This document shows, piece after piece, positions 22,357 to 32,651 of a DNA stretch of 64,000 bases. This DNA comes from Buchnera aphidicola (Chaetogeoica yunlongensis). GTDB taxonomy: Bacteria; Pseudomonadota; Gammaproteobacteria; Enterobacterales; Enterobacteriaceae. The stretch's first letter is position 1; every line of letters begins with the position of its first letter. The notes beneath the pieces were generated by a model that searched no databases, was not told the origin of the DNA, and saw only the letters and a program-made list of their open reading frames with translations. Made by a program: the position numbers and the translations under genes. The stretch lies in contig CP139909.1 of NCBI GenBank assembly GCA_039829965.1, positions 496,001 to 560,000 on the forward strand, written 5' to 3'.

Positions 22357-22446
22357 GGTGAGGTGTCCGAGAGGTTTAAGGAGCACGTCTGGAAAGCGTG
22401 TATACGATTTAAAAACGTATCAAGGGTTCGAATCCCTTTCTCACCA
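22357..22446 (+). tRNA. tRNA-Ser (anticodon GGA)
   Basis: This is a class II tRNA reading UCC/UCU. Acceptor arm GGTGAGG pairs with TCTCACC (one G-U). The anticodon loop CTGGAAA has GGA at 22391-22393, and the T arm is AAGGG TTCGAAT CCCTT. It closely matches E. coli serW/serX. The variable arm is enlarged: a 5-bp stem (ATACG/CGTAT) closes a loop of about nine A/T bases instead of four. The discriminator position reads A rather than the usual G, and CCA is not encoded. Confidence 0.95.
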
Positions 22447-22547
22447 AAAAAAGTAAAAAGTTATAAAATACTAAATTTTTAATTTAAAATAATTGAAAAA
22501 AATATTTATGAAAAATTTTAATATTCTTAAAATAAACTGAACAAAAG

Positions 22548-23267
22548 TTAGTTAACATCATCTAATAATAAAGATTCTAAAGACACTTCAATCATATTAT
22601 TTAAACAAGATTCTCTTTTTTTATAATCTATTTTTTCCTGAGTAACAAGGTGATCTGAAACAGTACAAATAGATGCTGATTGTATTCCTAATTCAGCAGC
22701 TAAACTATACATACCAGCTGTTTCCATATCTATACCTAAAATACTATATCGTTTTAATAAATCTAATAAATGAATATTTTTGTTATAAAATAAATCAGTA
22801 CTAAAAAAATTTCCTACATGAAATTTTATACCTAAATTTTGCGCAGCTATTTTTAAATTACATACTAAATTGAAATCAGCTACTGCAGAAAAATCATTAT
22901 CATTAAATCTTAATCTATTAACTTTAGAATCAGTAGATGCACCCAAACAAATAATAACATCATTAATATTAACATGTGAAATACATGTTCCACATGTTCC
23001 AATACGAATAATTTTTGTTACATTATATTCAAAAACTAATTCTTGTACATAAATTAAACACGATGGAATACCAATACCATGACTCATAATAGAAATTCGA
23101 CGTCCTTTATACTGTCCAGTATAACCTAACATAGAACGAACATTAGTTACTTCTACAACACACTTTAAATAGTTTTTAGCTATATATCTTGCTCTAAAAG
23201 GATCTCCGGGCATAAGGACGCAATCAGAAAAATCTCCTTTTTTAGCATTAATATGAACAGTTGTCAT
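22548..23267 (-). CDS. deoD: Purine-nucleoside phosphorylase (DeoD type)
   Basis: DeoD reversibly cleaves purine (deoxy)nucleosides with phosphate for salvage. The ATG at 23265-23267 gives MTTVHINAKKGDFSD and 239 residues, exactly the E. coli length; ten upstream codons were rejected. Conserved parts are VLMPGDPFRARYIAKN, the SHGIGIPSC loop, GIDMETAGMYSLAAELG and CTVSDHL with the catalytic Asp. It lies 42 nt after deoB, matching the E. coli deoB-deoD pair; deoC and deoA are absent. Confidence 0.97.
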   Translation of the reverse strand: MTTVHINAKKGDFSDCVLMPGDPFRARYIAKNYLKCVVEVTNVRSMLGYTGQYKGRRISIMSHGIGIPSCLIYVQELVFEYNVTKIIRIGTCGTCISHVNINDVIICLGASTDSKVNRLRFNDNDFSAVADFNLVCNLKIAAQNLGIKFHVGNFFSTDLFYNKNIHLLDLLKRYSILGIDMETAGMYSLAAELGIQSASICTVSDHLVTQEKIDYKKRESCLNNMIEVSLESLLLDDVN

Positions 23268-23309
23268 AATAATATTCCCCAAATATAAAATAATCAATTA
23301 TATACTATC

Positions 23310-24536
23310 TTAAAACATAGATATGCCATAATTCATGCAAGATAAATCAAAATATTTAGCTAAAGTCTGACTAATGTCCGAAAAAGTTTCGCGATATCCA
23401 AAATCTGTTGGTTCAAGTAATCTAGAATAAATTAGTATAGGAACATTCTCTCTAGTATGATCCGTTCCTACCCAAGTAGGATCACAACCATGATCAGCTG
23501 TAATAATTAATAAATCATCATTTTTAACCAACTTTAGTAACTTAGGTAAATTACTATCAAACCATTCTAAATCTTTAGCATAACCAGAAACATCACGACG
23601 ATGCCCCCATAAAGAATCAAAATCTACAAAATTTACAAATACAATAGTATTATTTTTAGCAATACTCATTTCCTGTAAAGTAACATTAAATAAATCAACT
23701 ATACCATTAGCAAATACAGTACGAGATATTCCTTTTCCAGCAAAAATATCGGAAATTTTACCTATAGCAATTACTTCTCCATTTTTTTCATAAATAAGCT
23801 TTTCCATAATAGTGACATCATGAGGAACTGTTGAAAAATCTCTACGATTTTTAGTGCGTTTAAATTTAGTATTTTTTTCTCCAACAAATGGCCTTGCAAT
23901 CACACGTGCAATTTTAATATTTTTCTTGTCAAACAACTCTCTAATATATTCACATAATTTATACAATTTTTTTAAACCAAAAAAATCTTCATGACAAGCT
24001 ACTTGACAAACTGAATCAACTGAAGTGTATAAAATAGGTTTTTTAGTAAAAACATGTTCTTCTCCAAACTTATCTAATATAGCAGTTCCTGACGAATGAC
24101 AATTTCCTAAAACTCCAGTTAAATTACACGTTTTAATAATATCTTTAATTAAATAATCAGGAATACTAGAACTCTGAGAACTAAAATAATCCCAATTAAA
24201 TAAAACTGGAACGCCAGCTATCTCCCAATGACCAGATGTTGTATCTTTACCAGATGAAACTTCACCTGAATATGCATAACTACCTAAAATCATATGTGAA
24301 TCTTGCACACCAAATAATTTTTTTTTTGAAGATTTTAAAGCAGCTTTTACTAAACCCAATGAAACTAAATTTGGAACATTTAAACATCCTTTTCTATTAT
24401 AGTTGTTCGCCTTATTAAAAAAACAAGACCGTGCTATATTTCCAAACGTATTAGCTCCATGATCACCAAATCTATGAGAATCTTTAGTTGATCCAATCCC
24501 GAAAGAATCTAACACTATTAGAAACACACGTTTCAT
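23310..24536 (-). CDS. deoB: Phosphopentomutase
   Basis: DeoB interconverts (deoxy)ribose-1-phosphate and -5-phosphate, linking nucleoside cleavage by DeoD to pentose phosphates. It has 408 residues (E. coli 407), alkaline phosphatase superfamily. Metal-site motifs are visible: VLDSFGIGS near residue 10, KDTTSGHWEIAG near 95 and TADHGCDPTWVGTDHTRE near the C-terminus. It is upstream of deoD in the same direction. Confidence 0.97.
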   Translation of the reverse strand: MKRVFLIVLDSFGIGSTKDSHRFGDHGANTFGNIARSCFFNKANNYNRKGCLNVPNLVSLGLVKAALKSSKKKLFGVQDSHMILGSYAYSGEVSSGKDTTSGHWEIAGVPVLFNWDYFSSQSSSIPDYLIKDIIKTCNLTGVLGNCHSSGTAILDKFGEEHVFTKKPILYTSVDSVCQVACHEDFFGLKKLYKLCEYIRELFDKKNIKIARVIARPFVGEKNTKFKRTKNRRDFSTVPHDVTIMEKLIYEKNGEVIAIGKISDIFAGKGISRTVFANGIVDLFNVTLQEMSIAKNNTIVFVNFVDFDSLWGHRRDVSGYAKDLEWFDSNLPKLLKLVKNDDLLIITADHGCDPTWVGTDHTRENVPILIYSRLLEPTDFGYRETFSDISQTLAKYFDLSCMNYGISMF

Positions 24537-24673
24537 ATCATTCCTCTGATCATAGAAAAAATATTTTAAAAATATAATATACTATTATTACTTAACTAAA
24601 AAAATTAAAAAACTTAAATATATACCTCTATATTTATTCTTATAAAAATCTCAATCATGACTATAATTTTTAT

Positions 24674-26287
24674 TTAATAACTAATGTCACATATATCACT
24701 AAAAATAATATCAGGATAGCGTGATTGCACTAATTTTAAATTAATCTTACTAGAAGCTAAATACACTAAACGATCACAGATATCTAAGGCTAAATAAAAT
24801 TTATTTTCTGCTTTAAAACAAGATAATTTTTCTAAAGACTTTGATGAAATCCATCTAACTAAAAAAATCTGAACACTATAAATTATAACACAAATATTAT
24901 ATTCAACTCTTAATCTTTCAACAACAATATCAAATTGTAATTTTCCAATTGCTCCTAAAATGAAATCATTATTTTCTAATAATTTAAATACTTGAATAGT
25001 TCCTTCTTCTGACAATTGTAACAATCCCTTTAATAATTTTTTTTTATGTAGTGAATTTTTTAAAGAAATACGTCTAAATAATTCAGGTGAAAAATTTGAT
25101 ATGTTATCATAAAATTTTAATACTTCTCCTTCTGTAAATGTATCTCCAATTTTTATATTTTTGTGACTATGAAAACCGATTATATCTCCTGGATATGCTT
25201 CATCTAAGATAAAACGATCACCAGCTATAAAAGAAAAAACATCTGATATTAAAATATATTTTTTAATTCTAACATGATACAACTTCATATTTTTTTTATA
25301 TTGTCCTGAAACTATTCTTAAAAAAGCTATCCTATCACGATGTTTTAAATCCATATTAGCTTGTATTTTAAATATAAAACCTGAAAAATTTTTTTCATTT
25401 GAATGTACATATCGGATATTACTTTTTTTACAAGTAGGAGAAGGAGCCCAATTTAATATACCTTTTAATAAAAAATCAATTCCAAAATTTTTCAATGCAC
25501 TACCAAAATACACAGGCACAAGATCACTTTTTAAAAATAACGATACATTGAAACACACATAAACTGAATTAATTAATTCTAAATCTTCACGTAATTCTCG
25601 TACTATATCTAATCCTAAAATATTATTTAATAACACAGAACTATTAATATTTTTCATTTTTAACGAATGACAATCTAAACCGTACATGCTTAAAAAATTC
25701 TTATTTAAACAAAAAAATACAGTATCAGTATAAATATGATATATACCCTTAAATGAAGTACCACAACCTATTGGCCAAACTATCGGTGTACATTTTACTT
25801 TTAATTCAAACTCTAATTGATCCAATAATTCTATTGGATTACGAGAATTTCTATCTAATTTATTAATAAATATTAATATAGGGATACTACGCATTCTAGA
25901 AATACGAATCAATTTTCTAGTTTGTTCTTCAATACCTTTAGAAGCATCAATTACAATTACACAAAAATCCACTGCAGTCAAAACACGATACGTATCTTCT
26001 GAAAAATCTTTATGTCCAGGTGTATCTAACAAATTTATTAAATACTTACCATACTCAATTTGAATAATCGATGTAGTAATAGAAATCCCTCTTTTTTTTT
26101 CAATTTTCATCCAATCAGATTTTGCATATTTACCCGATCCTCTAGATTTTATCGTTCCAGGTACACGAATTATTTTTCCATTTAATAAAAAATTTTCTGT
26201 TAAAGTTGTTTTTCCAGCATCTGGATGAGAAATAATTGCAAAAGTACGTCTCTTTTTGAATCTATAAGAATCAATTTTGACTGTCAT
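24674..26287 (-). CDS. prfC: Peptide chain release factor 3
   Basis: RF3 is a GTPase that recycles RF1/RF2 after termination. It has 537 residues (E. coli 529). G1 is SHPDAGKT at residues 20-27, with G3 DTPGHKDFSEDTYR and G4 NKLDR following. The Switch-region segment KKRGISITTSI is intact. The C-terminal third is more diverged than the G domain, but the frame is uninterrupted. Confidence 0.96.
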   Translation of the reverse strand: MTVKIDSYRFKKRRTFAIISHPDAGKTTLTENFLLNGKIIRVPGTIKSRGSGKYAKSDWMKIEKKRGISITTSIIQIEYGKYLINLLDTPGHKDFSEDTYRVLTAVDFCVIVIDASKGIEEQTRKLIRISRMRSIPILIFINKLDRNSRNPIELLDQLEFELKVKCTPIVWPIGCGTSFKGIYHIYTDTVFFCLNKNFLSMYGLDCHSLKMKNINSSVLLNNILGLDIVRELREDLELINSVYVCFNVSLFLKSDLVPVYFGSALKNFGIDFLLKGILNWAPSPTCKKSNIRYVHSNEKNFSGFIFKIQANMDLKHRDRIAFLRIVSGQYKKNMKLYHVRIKKYILISDVFSFIAGDRFILDEAYPGDIIGFHSHKNIKIGDTFTEGEVLKFYDNISNFSPELFRRISLKNSLHKKKLLKGLLQLSEEGTIQVFKLLENNDFILGAIGKLQFDIVVERLRVEYNICVIIYSVQIFLVRWISSKSLEKLSCFKAENKFYLALDICDRLVYLASSKINLKLVQSRYPDIIFSDICDISY

Positions 26288-26750
26288 ATATAATTAACAT
26301 TTCCAAACTATTTATAAATTTTACTAATTATCACAAGTTTTATTAACAATTAATATATATTTATTTAAAAAAATAAAATTTTCATGTTTTTATTTTTATT
26401 AAAATTATCCAAATAGAACAAATTCCTCTAAAAGAATATTTTTCAATAAAAAATTCAAAAAATAACCACTGATATCTATTAGCTGATTTTTTGTTTATAA
26501 ATTAAAATATATTTACACATTTCTACTGCATTCTTATAAATTAATTCAATAAAAAAATATTAATATATAAATAGTAAAATACCATATAACAAAAAATTTA
26601 ATTAAAATTTTAAATTGACATAAAATATTACTAATTTCTATATCGCACAAAAAGATACTCTATATCAAAAATTTACAACTAAAATATTATAAAAAATATG
26701 CTAAGAGATATAAATAAAAAAAATATATAATAACTTAAAATTATTATTTA
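26288..26750. other. Non-coding stretch between prfC and nfuA
   Basis: About 460 nt of AT-rich DNA between two minus-strand genes. I see no ORF, tRNA, repeat or convincing promoter. It presumably holds the prfC promoter and the nfuA transcript end. Confidence 0.5.
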
Positions 26751-27326
26751 TTAATAATAAGAATGATTTCCATAATTGTGTTGTGTAACATCATATACTC
26801 CATTAATTTCTGAAAAAAAAGACTTTATTTGACTCTCTATTCCATCTTTTAAAGTCCTACCAATCATAGAACAACCATTACATCCTCCTGAAAACTTCAA
26901 AGACACATAACCAGATTTTGTAATATTAACTAATTCAACATATCCACCATGAACAGACAATTGAGGATTAATTTTAGAATCCAAAAAATATTTCACTTTA
27001 TCTAATAATTCATTATCATCTATAAATACACACTTATTTGCAAAAGGTGCAACTAATGTTAAACAAGAATTTTGATCTTCTATTCGTATATCAATTTTAG
27101 AGTTTGTTAAATACGATATATGTGATTTATATATATATATATAAAAACCATTCATTTTAAATGGAATATCAAATTCAGTAATTTCATCTTTATAACAATA
27201 AGAAACCCCGCATTTTGCAATAGGTGTACCAGGATGTTTAACATATACTCTAATATTTGTACCTAATTTCTGTTTTTTTAATAAATTTAAAAAATGATTT
27301 TGTGCATCTTTAGATACTATTATCAT
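26751..27326 (-). CDS. nfuA: NfuA, Fe-S cluster carrier
   Basis: NfuA delivers 4Fe-4S clusters to client enzymes. It has 191 residues, as in E. coli. The N-terminal A-type-carrier-like domain (residues 1-95) is followed by the Nfu domain with the cluster cysteines Cys149 and Cys152 in FSGGCNGCSM. It lies next to bioH, as in E. coli where only gntX intervenes. Likely clients in this window include MutY and LeuC; HemW here can no longer bind a cluster. Confidence 0.97.
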   Translation of the reverse strand: MIIVSKDAQNHFLNLLKKQKLGTNIRVYVKHPGTPIAKCGVSYCYKDEITEFDIPFKMNGFYIYIYKSHISYLTNSKIDIRIEDQNSCLTLVAPFANKCVFIDDNELLDKVKYFLDSKINPQLSVHGGYVELVNITKSGYVSLKFSGGCNGCSMIGRTLKDGIESQIKSFFSEINGVYDVTQHNYGNHSYY

Positions 27327-27437
27327 ATTAATTCTCTAATGTTTAAAATACTATTTGTATATTTTAAAAACTTGTAATGTACAATATTCATTACTATAAT
27401 AATTAAAAAACTAAATAAAAACTATAAATTAAATTCA

Positions 27438-28226
27438 ATGAAAAAATTAAATTTAACATCTTCTAAACTTAATAAAGTAAATTTAATACTCATTCATGGT
27501 TGGGGATTTAATTCAAAAATATGGAATACACTAATAGAATCCAAATTATTAAACATGCATTTTAAAATATATACAATAGACTTACCAGGATTTGGAAATA
27601 ATTCCCAAATATTACCAATGACATTAAATCATATAGCAAAACTATTTTTGCCACATATACCTAAAAAATCTATATTATTAGGATGGTCTATGGGAGGATT
27701 AGTTACTAATACAATAGGATTAAATTTTCCAAAAAAAATTATAGGAATAATTAACATATCCTCATCTCCATGTTTTATAAAAAGAAAAAATTGGCCAGGA
27801 ATAACAAAAGAATCTTTTTTTTATTTTTATAACCAATTTAAAAAAGATTTTAAAAATACCATTTACAACTTTCTCTTATTAAACGCAAAAAACGTAAACA
27901 ACATAAAAATTAAGAGTATAAAAAAAAATATTTTAAGAAAACCAATACCAACTATAACTGCACTGAAAAAAAATTTAAAAATAATAATTTCATCCGATCT
28001 TAGATTTAAAATAAAACGTTTAAACATCCCCATGCTAAGAATATATGGAAATTTAGATAAATTAGTACCAAAAGAAATTTGTAGTATCTTAGATAAAATG
28101 TGGCCAAACACCCAATCTATAATAATAAACAATTCTGCACATATTCCATTTATTTCTCATCTACAAGAATTTCTTACTATTATAATTAATTTTAAAAAAT
28201 ACTTAAATAGCAAAAAAATGCTCTAA
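27438..28226 (+). CDS. bioH: BioH, pimeloyl-ACP methyl ester carboxylesterase
   Basis: BioH removes the methyl group from pimeloyl-ACP methyl ester, ending pimelate synthesis for biotin. It has 262 residues (E. coli 256), alpha/beta-hydrolase fold. The catalytic triad is visible: nucleophile Ser84 in GWSMGG, Asp207 in YGNLDKLVP and His235 in NSAHIPFISH. The oxyanion region LIHGWGFNSKIW and SSPCF are also BioH-like. It is divergent from nfuA and convergent with ssb. Confidence 0.94.
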   Translation: MKKLNLTSSKLNKVNLILIHGWGFNSKIWNTLIESKLLNMHFKIYTIDLPGFGNNSQILPMTLNHIAKLFLPHIPKKSILLGWSMGGLVTNTIGLNFPKKIIGIINISSSPCFIKRKNWPGITKESFFYFYNQFKKDFKNTIYNFLLLNAKNVNNIKIKSIKKNILRKPIPTITALKKNLKIIISSDLRFKIKRLNIPMLRIYGNLDKLVPKEICSILDKMWPNTQSIIINNSAHIPFISHLQEFLTIIINFKKYLNSKKML

Positions 28227-28271
28227 TTTTAAATTTTATATATCAAATTCATGATTTTAATTAAAAATTTT

Positions 28272-28772
28272 TTAAAAAGGAATATCTTCATCATCAAAAT
28301 CTAAACCATCTTTTTTAGTTTTATTTATATTAAATGACTTTTTTTGTTGTGTATTTATCTTATTATCTAACGGATCATTATGAAATTTTTTAAAACTATC
28401 AGAAGTAGTAATTGTATTTGAATTCTTACTTCCTAAGATTTGCATAGTTCCACCTATACCTACTACTATTTCTGTAGTATAACGATCAAATCCATTTTGA
28501 TCTTTCCACTTTCTAGTTTGTAAAGATCCTTCAACATAAACTTGAGAACCTTTTTTTAAATATTCTCCTGCAATTTCAGCTAATTTATTAAAAAAAACAA
28601 TACGGTGCCATTCTATTTTTTCTTTTTTTTCTCCATTATTCTTATCTTTCCAAGTTTCAGAAGTAGCTAACGTAATATTAGTAACAGCAATTCCATTTGG
28701 CATATATCTAACTTCTGGATCTTGTCCTATATATCCTACTAAAATAACTTTATTAACACCCCTACTAGACAT
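28272..28772 (-). CDS. ssb: Single-stranded DNA-binding protein
   Basis: SSB coats single-stranded DNA in replication and repair. It has 166 residues (E. coli 178). The OB-fold domain (residues 1-112) contains [20 protein letters not shown] and [23 protein letters not shown] shortened low-complexity linker follows. The acidic partner-binding tail ends DFDDEDIPF, matching the E. coli tip. An AAGGA element lies just upstream of the ATG. uvrA, its E. coli neighbour, is absent. Confidence 0.97.
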   Translation of the reverse strand: MSSRGVNKVILVGYIGQDPEVRYMPNGIAVTNITLATSETWKDKNNGEKKEKIEWHRIVFFNKLAEIAGEYLKKGSQVYVEGSLQTRKWKDQNGFDRYTTEIVVGIGGTMQILGSKNSNTITTSDSFKKFHNDPLDNKINTQQKKSFNINKTKKDGLDFDDEDIPF

Positions 28773-29835
28773 ATATATTTCCTTAAAATAAAATTAATGA
28801 AATAATAAACAATTCAAAACGAATTATTTTTACATTTTTTTAATAACTAAAATTAACTTTAAATACACTACCGTTCGAAACAATAAATTTTCTCAAAATA
28901 TATCCATTTCACAAAGAAAATAAACTAAAATTAATACTACAAATAAAAAAATCTTATCTTTAATAAATATATTTTTATACTAATTTACCTTAATTAAAAC
29001 TTTTATAACAAAAATCTTTAAAAAATATGATGCGTAAATATTTAATAACTAATAATACATTTTGTTATCATGACATCATACAGTAAAATGCATTATTCAA
29101 ATACATATATTTATCTAAATCTTTTACAAACAACAATAAAAATAAAATTACACCTAAAATTTTTTATATAGTGTTTGTGTACTATTAAATAATAAATTTT
29201 TTATTTTAAAAACATAATACTATACTATTAAAAACATATTTTTATAAATACATATAATAAAATTTTATAATAAACAATCAAAAAAATTTTTTAATAAAAA
29301 ATATATACGTAAAACTCAAAATTAAATTTAAAAATATAATTCCTCAATAAACCTCTCAAGTAAAATTACATTTATAATAAAATTACACTTAATAATAAAA
29401 AATCAACTACATAATAAATTCAATATAATAATATCTACTATAAAAAAACTATAAATAAATATTAACCAACACAAAAATCTTATAATGTACTAACTATTAA
29501 AAATGTTTTATTAAAACTTAATCATCATTTACAAATAAAATAATAATACTATATCAAAATATAAATTGAACTTATAATACCTCGATACATAAAATTTTTG
29601 ATACTATTATACTAAAACTATCTGTTTAAAACTGCAAAAATATTCACAATATTGAATTATATATCTCATAATATAAATACTCAAAATTCAAAATATTAAT
29701 ATTATCAATATTTATATTTAAAAAAAATTCAACTCATGAATAAAGTAGCTATCTAAAAAATAACATACTTAATATATTCATTCAAAACGTTTAAATACAC
29801 TATCACATATAATAAAATTTCGGTATTAAATTAAA
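28773..29835. other. Longest non-coding stretch of the window, between ssb and dnaB
   Basis: About 1.06 kb between divergent genes. It is almost entirely A and T, apart from a slightly less AT-rich pocket near 29,030-29,100. I could not recognise a protein fragment, tRNA or repeat. A TATAAT at 29808-29813, about 22 nt before the dnaB ATG, could be a -10 element, but no matching -35 is evident. Confidence 0.5.
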
Positions 29836-31221
29836 ATGTCAGAAAAAAAATTATTACATAATCACATTAACAAATTGATTAAGCTTCCAAAATCTCTAGA
29901 AGCAGAACAATCAATACTTGGAGGATTAATGTTAGATAACACAAAATTAGATAACATATCTGAAAAAATTTCCGAAGAATATTTTTTTAATACATCACAT
30001 CAAATAATTTTTAAAGAAATGAAAAACCTTTCTAATCAAGGATATCCTATTGATCTCATTACATTATCTGAATCTCTAGAACAAAAAAAAGAGCTTGAAA
30101 AAGTAGGAGGATTTGCTTATTTAGCAGAATTATCAAAAGAAGTTCCTAGTACTTTAAACATCACAACTTATGCAGAAATAATAAAAGAACGTTTTATTAT
30201 AAGAAAAATAATTAACGCTGCTAATAAAATTATTCAAGCTAGTTATTATCCTAACGGAAAAACTAGTCAAGAACTCTTAAACTTGGCTGAATCAAAAATA
30301 TTCAATATTTCAGCAAAACAATTAAAACAAGATCTAGGACCAAAAAATATTGAAGAACTATTAGATATTACTCTGACTAAAATTGAAAAATTATTCCATG
30401 AACCACATAAAGAAATTACAGGAATAAATACAGGATATCAAGATTTAAACAAAAAAACATCAGGTTTACAACCATCTGATTTAATCATAATTGCCGCAAG
30501 ACCATCCATGGGAAAAACAACTTTTGCCATGAATATTTGCGAAAATATCGCCATGACATATAAAAAACCTGTTTTAATTTTTAGTTTAGAAATGTCTGGA
30601 GAACAAATAATAATGAGAATGCTATCATCATTATCGAGAGTAAATCAAAAAAAAATTAAAACAGGTCAGTTAAATGATGAAGATTGGTCAAGAATTTCTA
30701 GTACAATTAATATTTTATTAAAAAAGAAAAATATATACATAGATGATTCTTCAACCTTAACAGTAACTGAAGTAAGATCACGCTCACGTAGAATATATCG
30801 AGAAAATAATGGATTGAGTTTAATTATGATTGATTACTTACAACTCATAAAAATACCATCATTAATAGGAAATAGAACATTAGAAATAGCAGAAATTTCT
30901 AGAATGCTAAAAGCACTAGCAAAAGAATTAAAAATACCAATTATTGCATTATCACAATTAAATAGATCATTAGAACAAAGAGGAGACAAAAGACCTATAA
31001 ATTCAGATCTGCGTGAATCTGGCTCTTTAGAACAAGATGCTGACTTAATTTTATTTATATATAGAGACGAACTTTATCACGAAAATACAGATTTAAAAGG
31101 AATTGCTGAAATAATAATAGGAAAACAAAGAAATGGGCCAATAGGAACTATAAAACTAACATTTAATGGACAATGGTCAAGATTTGATAACTATGCTGAA
31201 TCAAAATATTTTAAAGAATAA
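29836..31221 (+). CDS. dnaB: Replicative DNA helicase DnaB
   Basis: DnaB is the hexameric 5'-3' helicase of the replication fork, recruiting primase. It has 461 residues (E. coli 471). The N-terminal domain (about 20-120) begins LPKSLEAEQSILGGLMLDN. The RecA-like domain has Walker A ARPSMGKT at residues 221-228, the Walker B-like segment LIMIDYLQLI and the motif LSQLNRSLEQRGDKRP. The frame is intact. Confidence 0.98.
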   Translation: MSEKKLLHNHINKLIKLPKSLEAEQSILGGLMLDNTKLDNISEKISEEYFFNTSHQIIFKEMKNLSNQGYPIDLITLSESLEQKKELEKVGGFAYLAELSKEVPSTLNITTYAEIIKERFIIRKIINAANKIIQASYYPNGKTSQELLNLAESKIFNISAKQLKQDLGPKNIEELLDITLTKIEKLFHEPHKEITGINTGYQDLNKKTSGLQPSDLIIIAARPSMGKTTFAMNICENIAMTYKKPVLIFSLEMSGEQIIMRMLSSLSRVNQKKIKTGQLNDEDWSRISSTINILLKKKNIYIDDSSTLTVTEVRSRSRRIYRENNGLSLIMIDYLQLIKIPSLIGNRTLEIAEISRMLKALAKELKIPIIALSQLNRSLEQRGDKRPINSDLRESGSLEQDADLILFIYRDELYHENTDLKGIAEIIIGKQRNGPIGTIKLTFNGQWSRFDNYAESKYFKE

Positions 31222-31587
31222 ATTTTATAATAATGTGTATATTATTTTTCTATTAACATTGAAAATACTTATATATCAAAACTAACGTATATAATCTATA
31301 TAAAACATAATTTTTATAAAAAAGTAAAATTTCAAATAAAAAAAACACGTTTAATTTTCAAAACTGTTCCCTGTAAATCCAGTTGACAAAAAAATATATG
31401 TAATTAAAATTAATCATAAATACCAATAAACTGAACCAATCATATATACTTTTTCAACTAAAATTAAATATGAATTCATAATTCGTAAAATATGATAACT
31501 AATAATAAAATTTTAAATAAGTCATTTATGATAAAATTTATTATCATAAACACCTACATCTAAATTCTTTACAATTTAAATAAACAT
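31222..31587. other. Non-coding stretch between dnaB and gshB
   Basis: About 366 nt. Apart from the promoter candidate at 31383-31410 I see only AT-rich sequence, including the dnaB transcript end. No ORF. Confidence 0.5.
31383..31410 (+). promoter_or_regulatory. Candidate sigma-70 promoter for gshB-yqgE-ruvX
   Basis: A perfect -35 TTGACA (31383-31388), a 16-nt spacer and a -10 TAAAAT (31405-31410) lie about 170 nt before the gshB ATG. It is the best match in this gap. The long leader leaves some doubt. Confidence 0.35.
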
Positions 31588-32544
31588 ATGAAAATAAACC
31601 TAGGTATTATCATGGATCCAATTAGTTCTATAAATACTAAAAAAGATTCCAGTTTCTCCATGTTATTAGAAGCACAAAATAGAAATTATAAAATTTATTA
31701 TATGGAACTACAAGATTTATATCTAGATAATGATCAACCTTATTCCAAAACAAAATTATTAAAACTAAAAAAAAATGAAAAAAAATGGTTTGAACTAAAA
31801 AATACAAAAGATATTTTATTATCAGACTTACATGTTATTTTAATGAGAAAAGATCCCCCTATAAACAGAGAATACATATACTGCACATATATTCTAGAAA
31901 AAGCTGAAAAACATGGATGTTATATTATTAATCAACCGAGTAGTCTTAGAAATTTTAACGAAAAATTATTCACACTTTTATTTCCAAAATATATTCCACA
32001 TACTCTAATGACTAGTAATTCCATGAAAATATATAATTTTATAAAAACACATAAAGATATTATATTAAAACCATTACATGGAATGGGGGGAATGTCTATT
32101 TTTAGAATCAAAAATAACGATCCAAATACTACAGTCATAATTGAAACACTAACTAAAAACAACACTAAATTTTGTATAGCACAAACCTATATTTCCGATA
32201 TTGAAAAAGGAGATAAAAGAATATTAATCATTAATGGGAAACCCTTTCCATGGTGTTTAGCAAGAATACCTAAAAAATTCGAAAATAGAGGAAATTTATC
32301 AGCAGGAGGTTACGGTAAAGTACAAAAATTATCCACACACGATTGGAAAATAGCACTATCTATTGCACCTATTTTAAAAGAAAATAGAATATTTTTTTCA
32401 GGAATTGATATCATAGGTGATAAACTAACAGAAATTAATATTACCAGCCCTACTTGTATACAAGAAATAGAATCTTTTACTAAAATATCTATTTGTAAAA
32501 TATTTTTCGATAATCTAGAAAATAAATTAAACAAAACCTCATAA
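31588..32544 (+). CDS. gshB: Glutathione synthetase
   Basis: GshB joins gamma-glutamylcysteine and glycine using ATP to make glutathione. It has 318 residues (E. coli 316), ATP-grasp fold. Conserved parts are LGIIMDPISSI at the N-terminus, INQPSSLRNFNEKLF, ILKPLHGMGGMSIFRI and RNGKP-like INGKPFPWCLARIP. It leads the gshB-yqgE-ruvX run, the same order as E. coli. Confidence 0.97.
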   Translation: MKINLGIIMDPISSINTKKDSSFSMLLEAQNRNYKIYYMELQDLYLDNDQPYSKTKLLKLKKNEKKWFELKNTKDILLSDLHVILMRKDPPINREYIYCTYILEKAEKHGCYIINQPSSLRNFNEKLFTLLFPKYIPHTLMTSNSMKIYNFIKTHKDIILKPLHGMGGMSIFRIKNNDPNTTVIIETLTKNNTKFCIAQTYISDIEKGDKRILIINGKPFPWCLARIPKKFENRGNLSAGGYGKVQKLSTHDWKIALSIAPILKENRIFFSGIDIIGDKLTEINITSPTCIQEIESFTKISICKIFFDNLENKLNKTS

Positions 32545-32651
32545 AAGTATATAAAATAGAATTATTAATATAAAAAAAACACATATAATTACTTAAATAA
32601 TAAAACTACAATTAAAATTTGTATTAGAACTTATAAATAAAGGCGTTAATA

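Noticed and set aside
26700..26760. Runs of TA and AT dinucleotides in spacers as possible repeats or CRISPR-like arrays
   Set aside because: There are no regularly spaced units; the runs are ordinary low-complexity AT sequence.
28261..28280. Intrinsic terminator between convergent bioH and ssb
   Set aside because: Only A/T self-complementarity without a distinct stem was seen.
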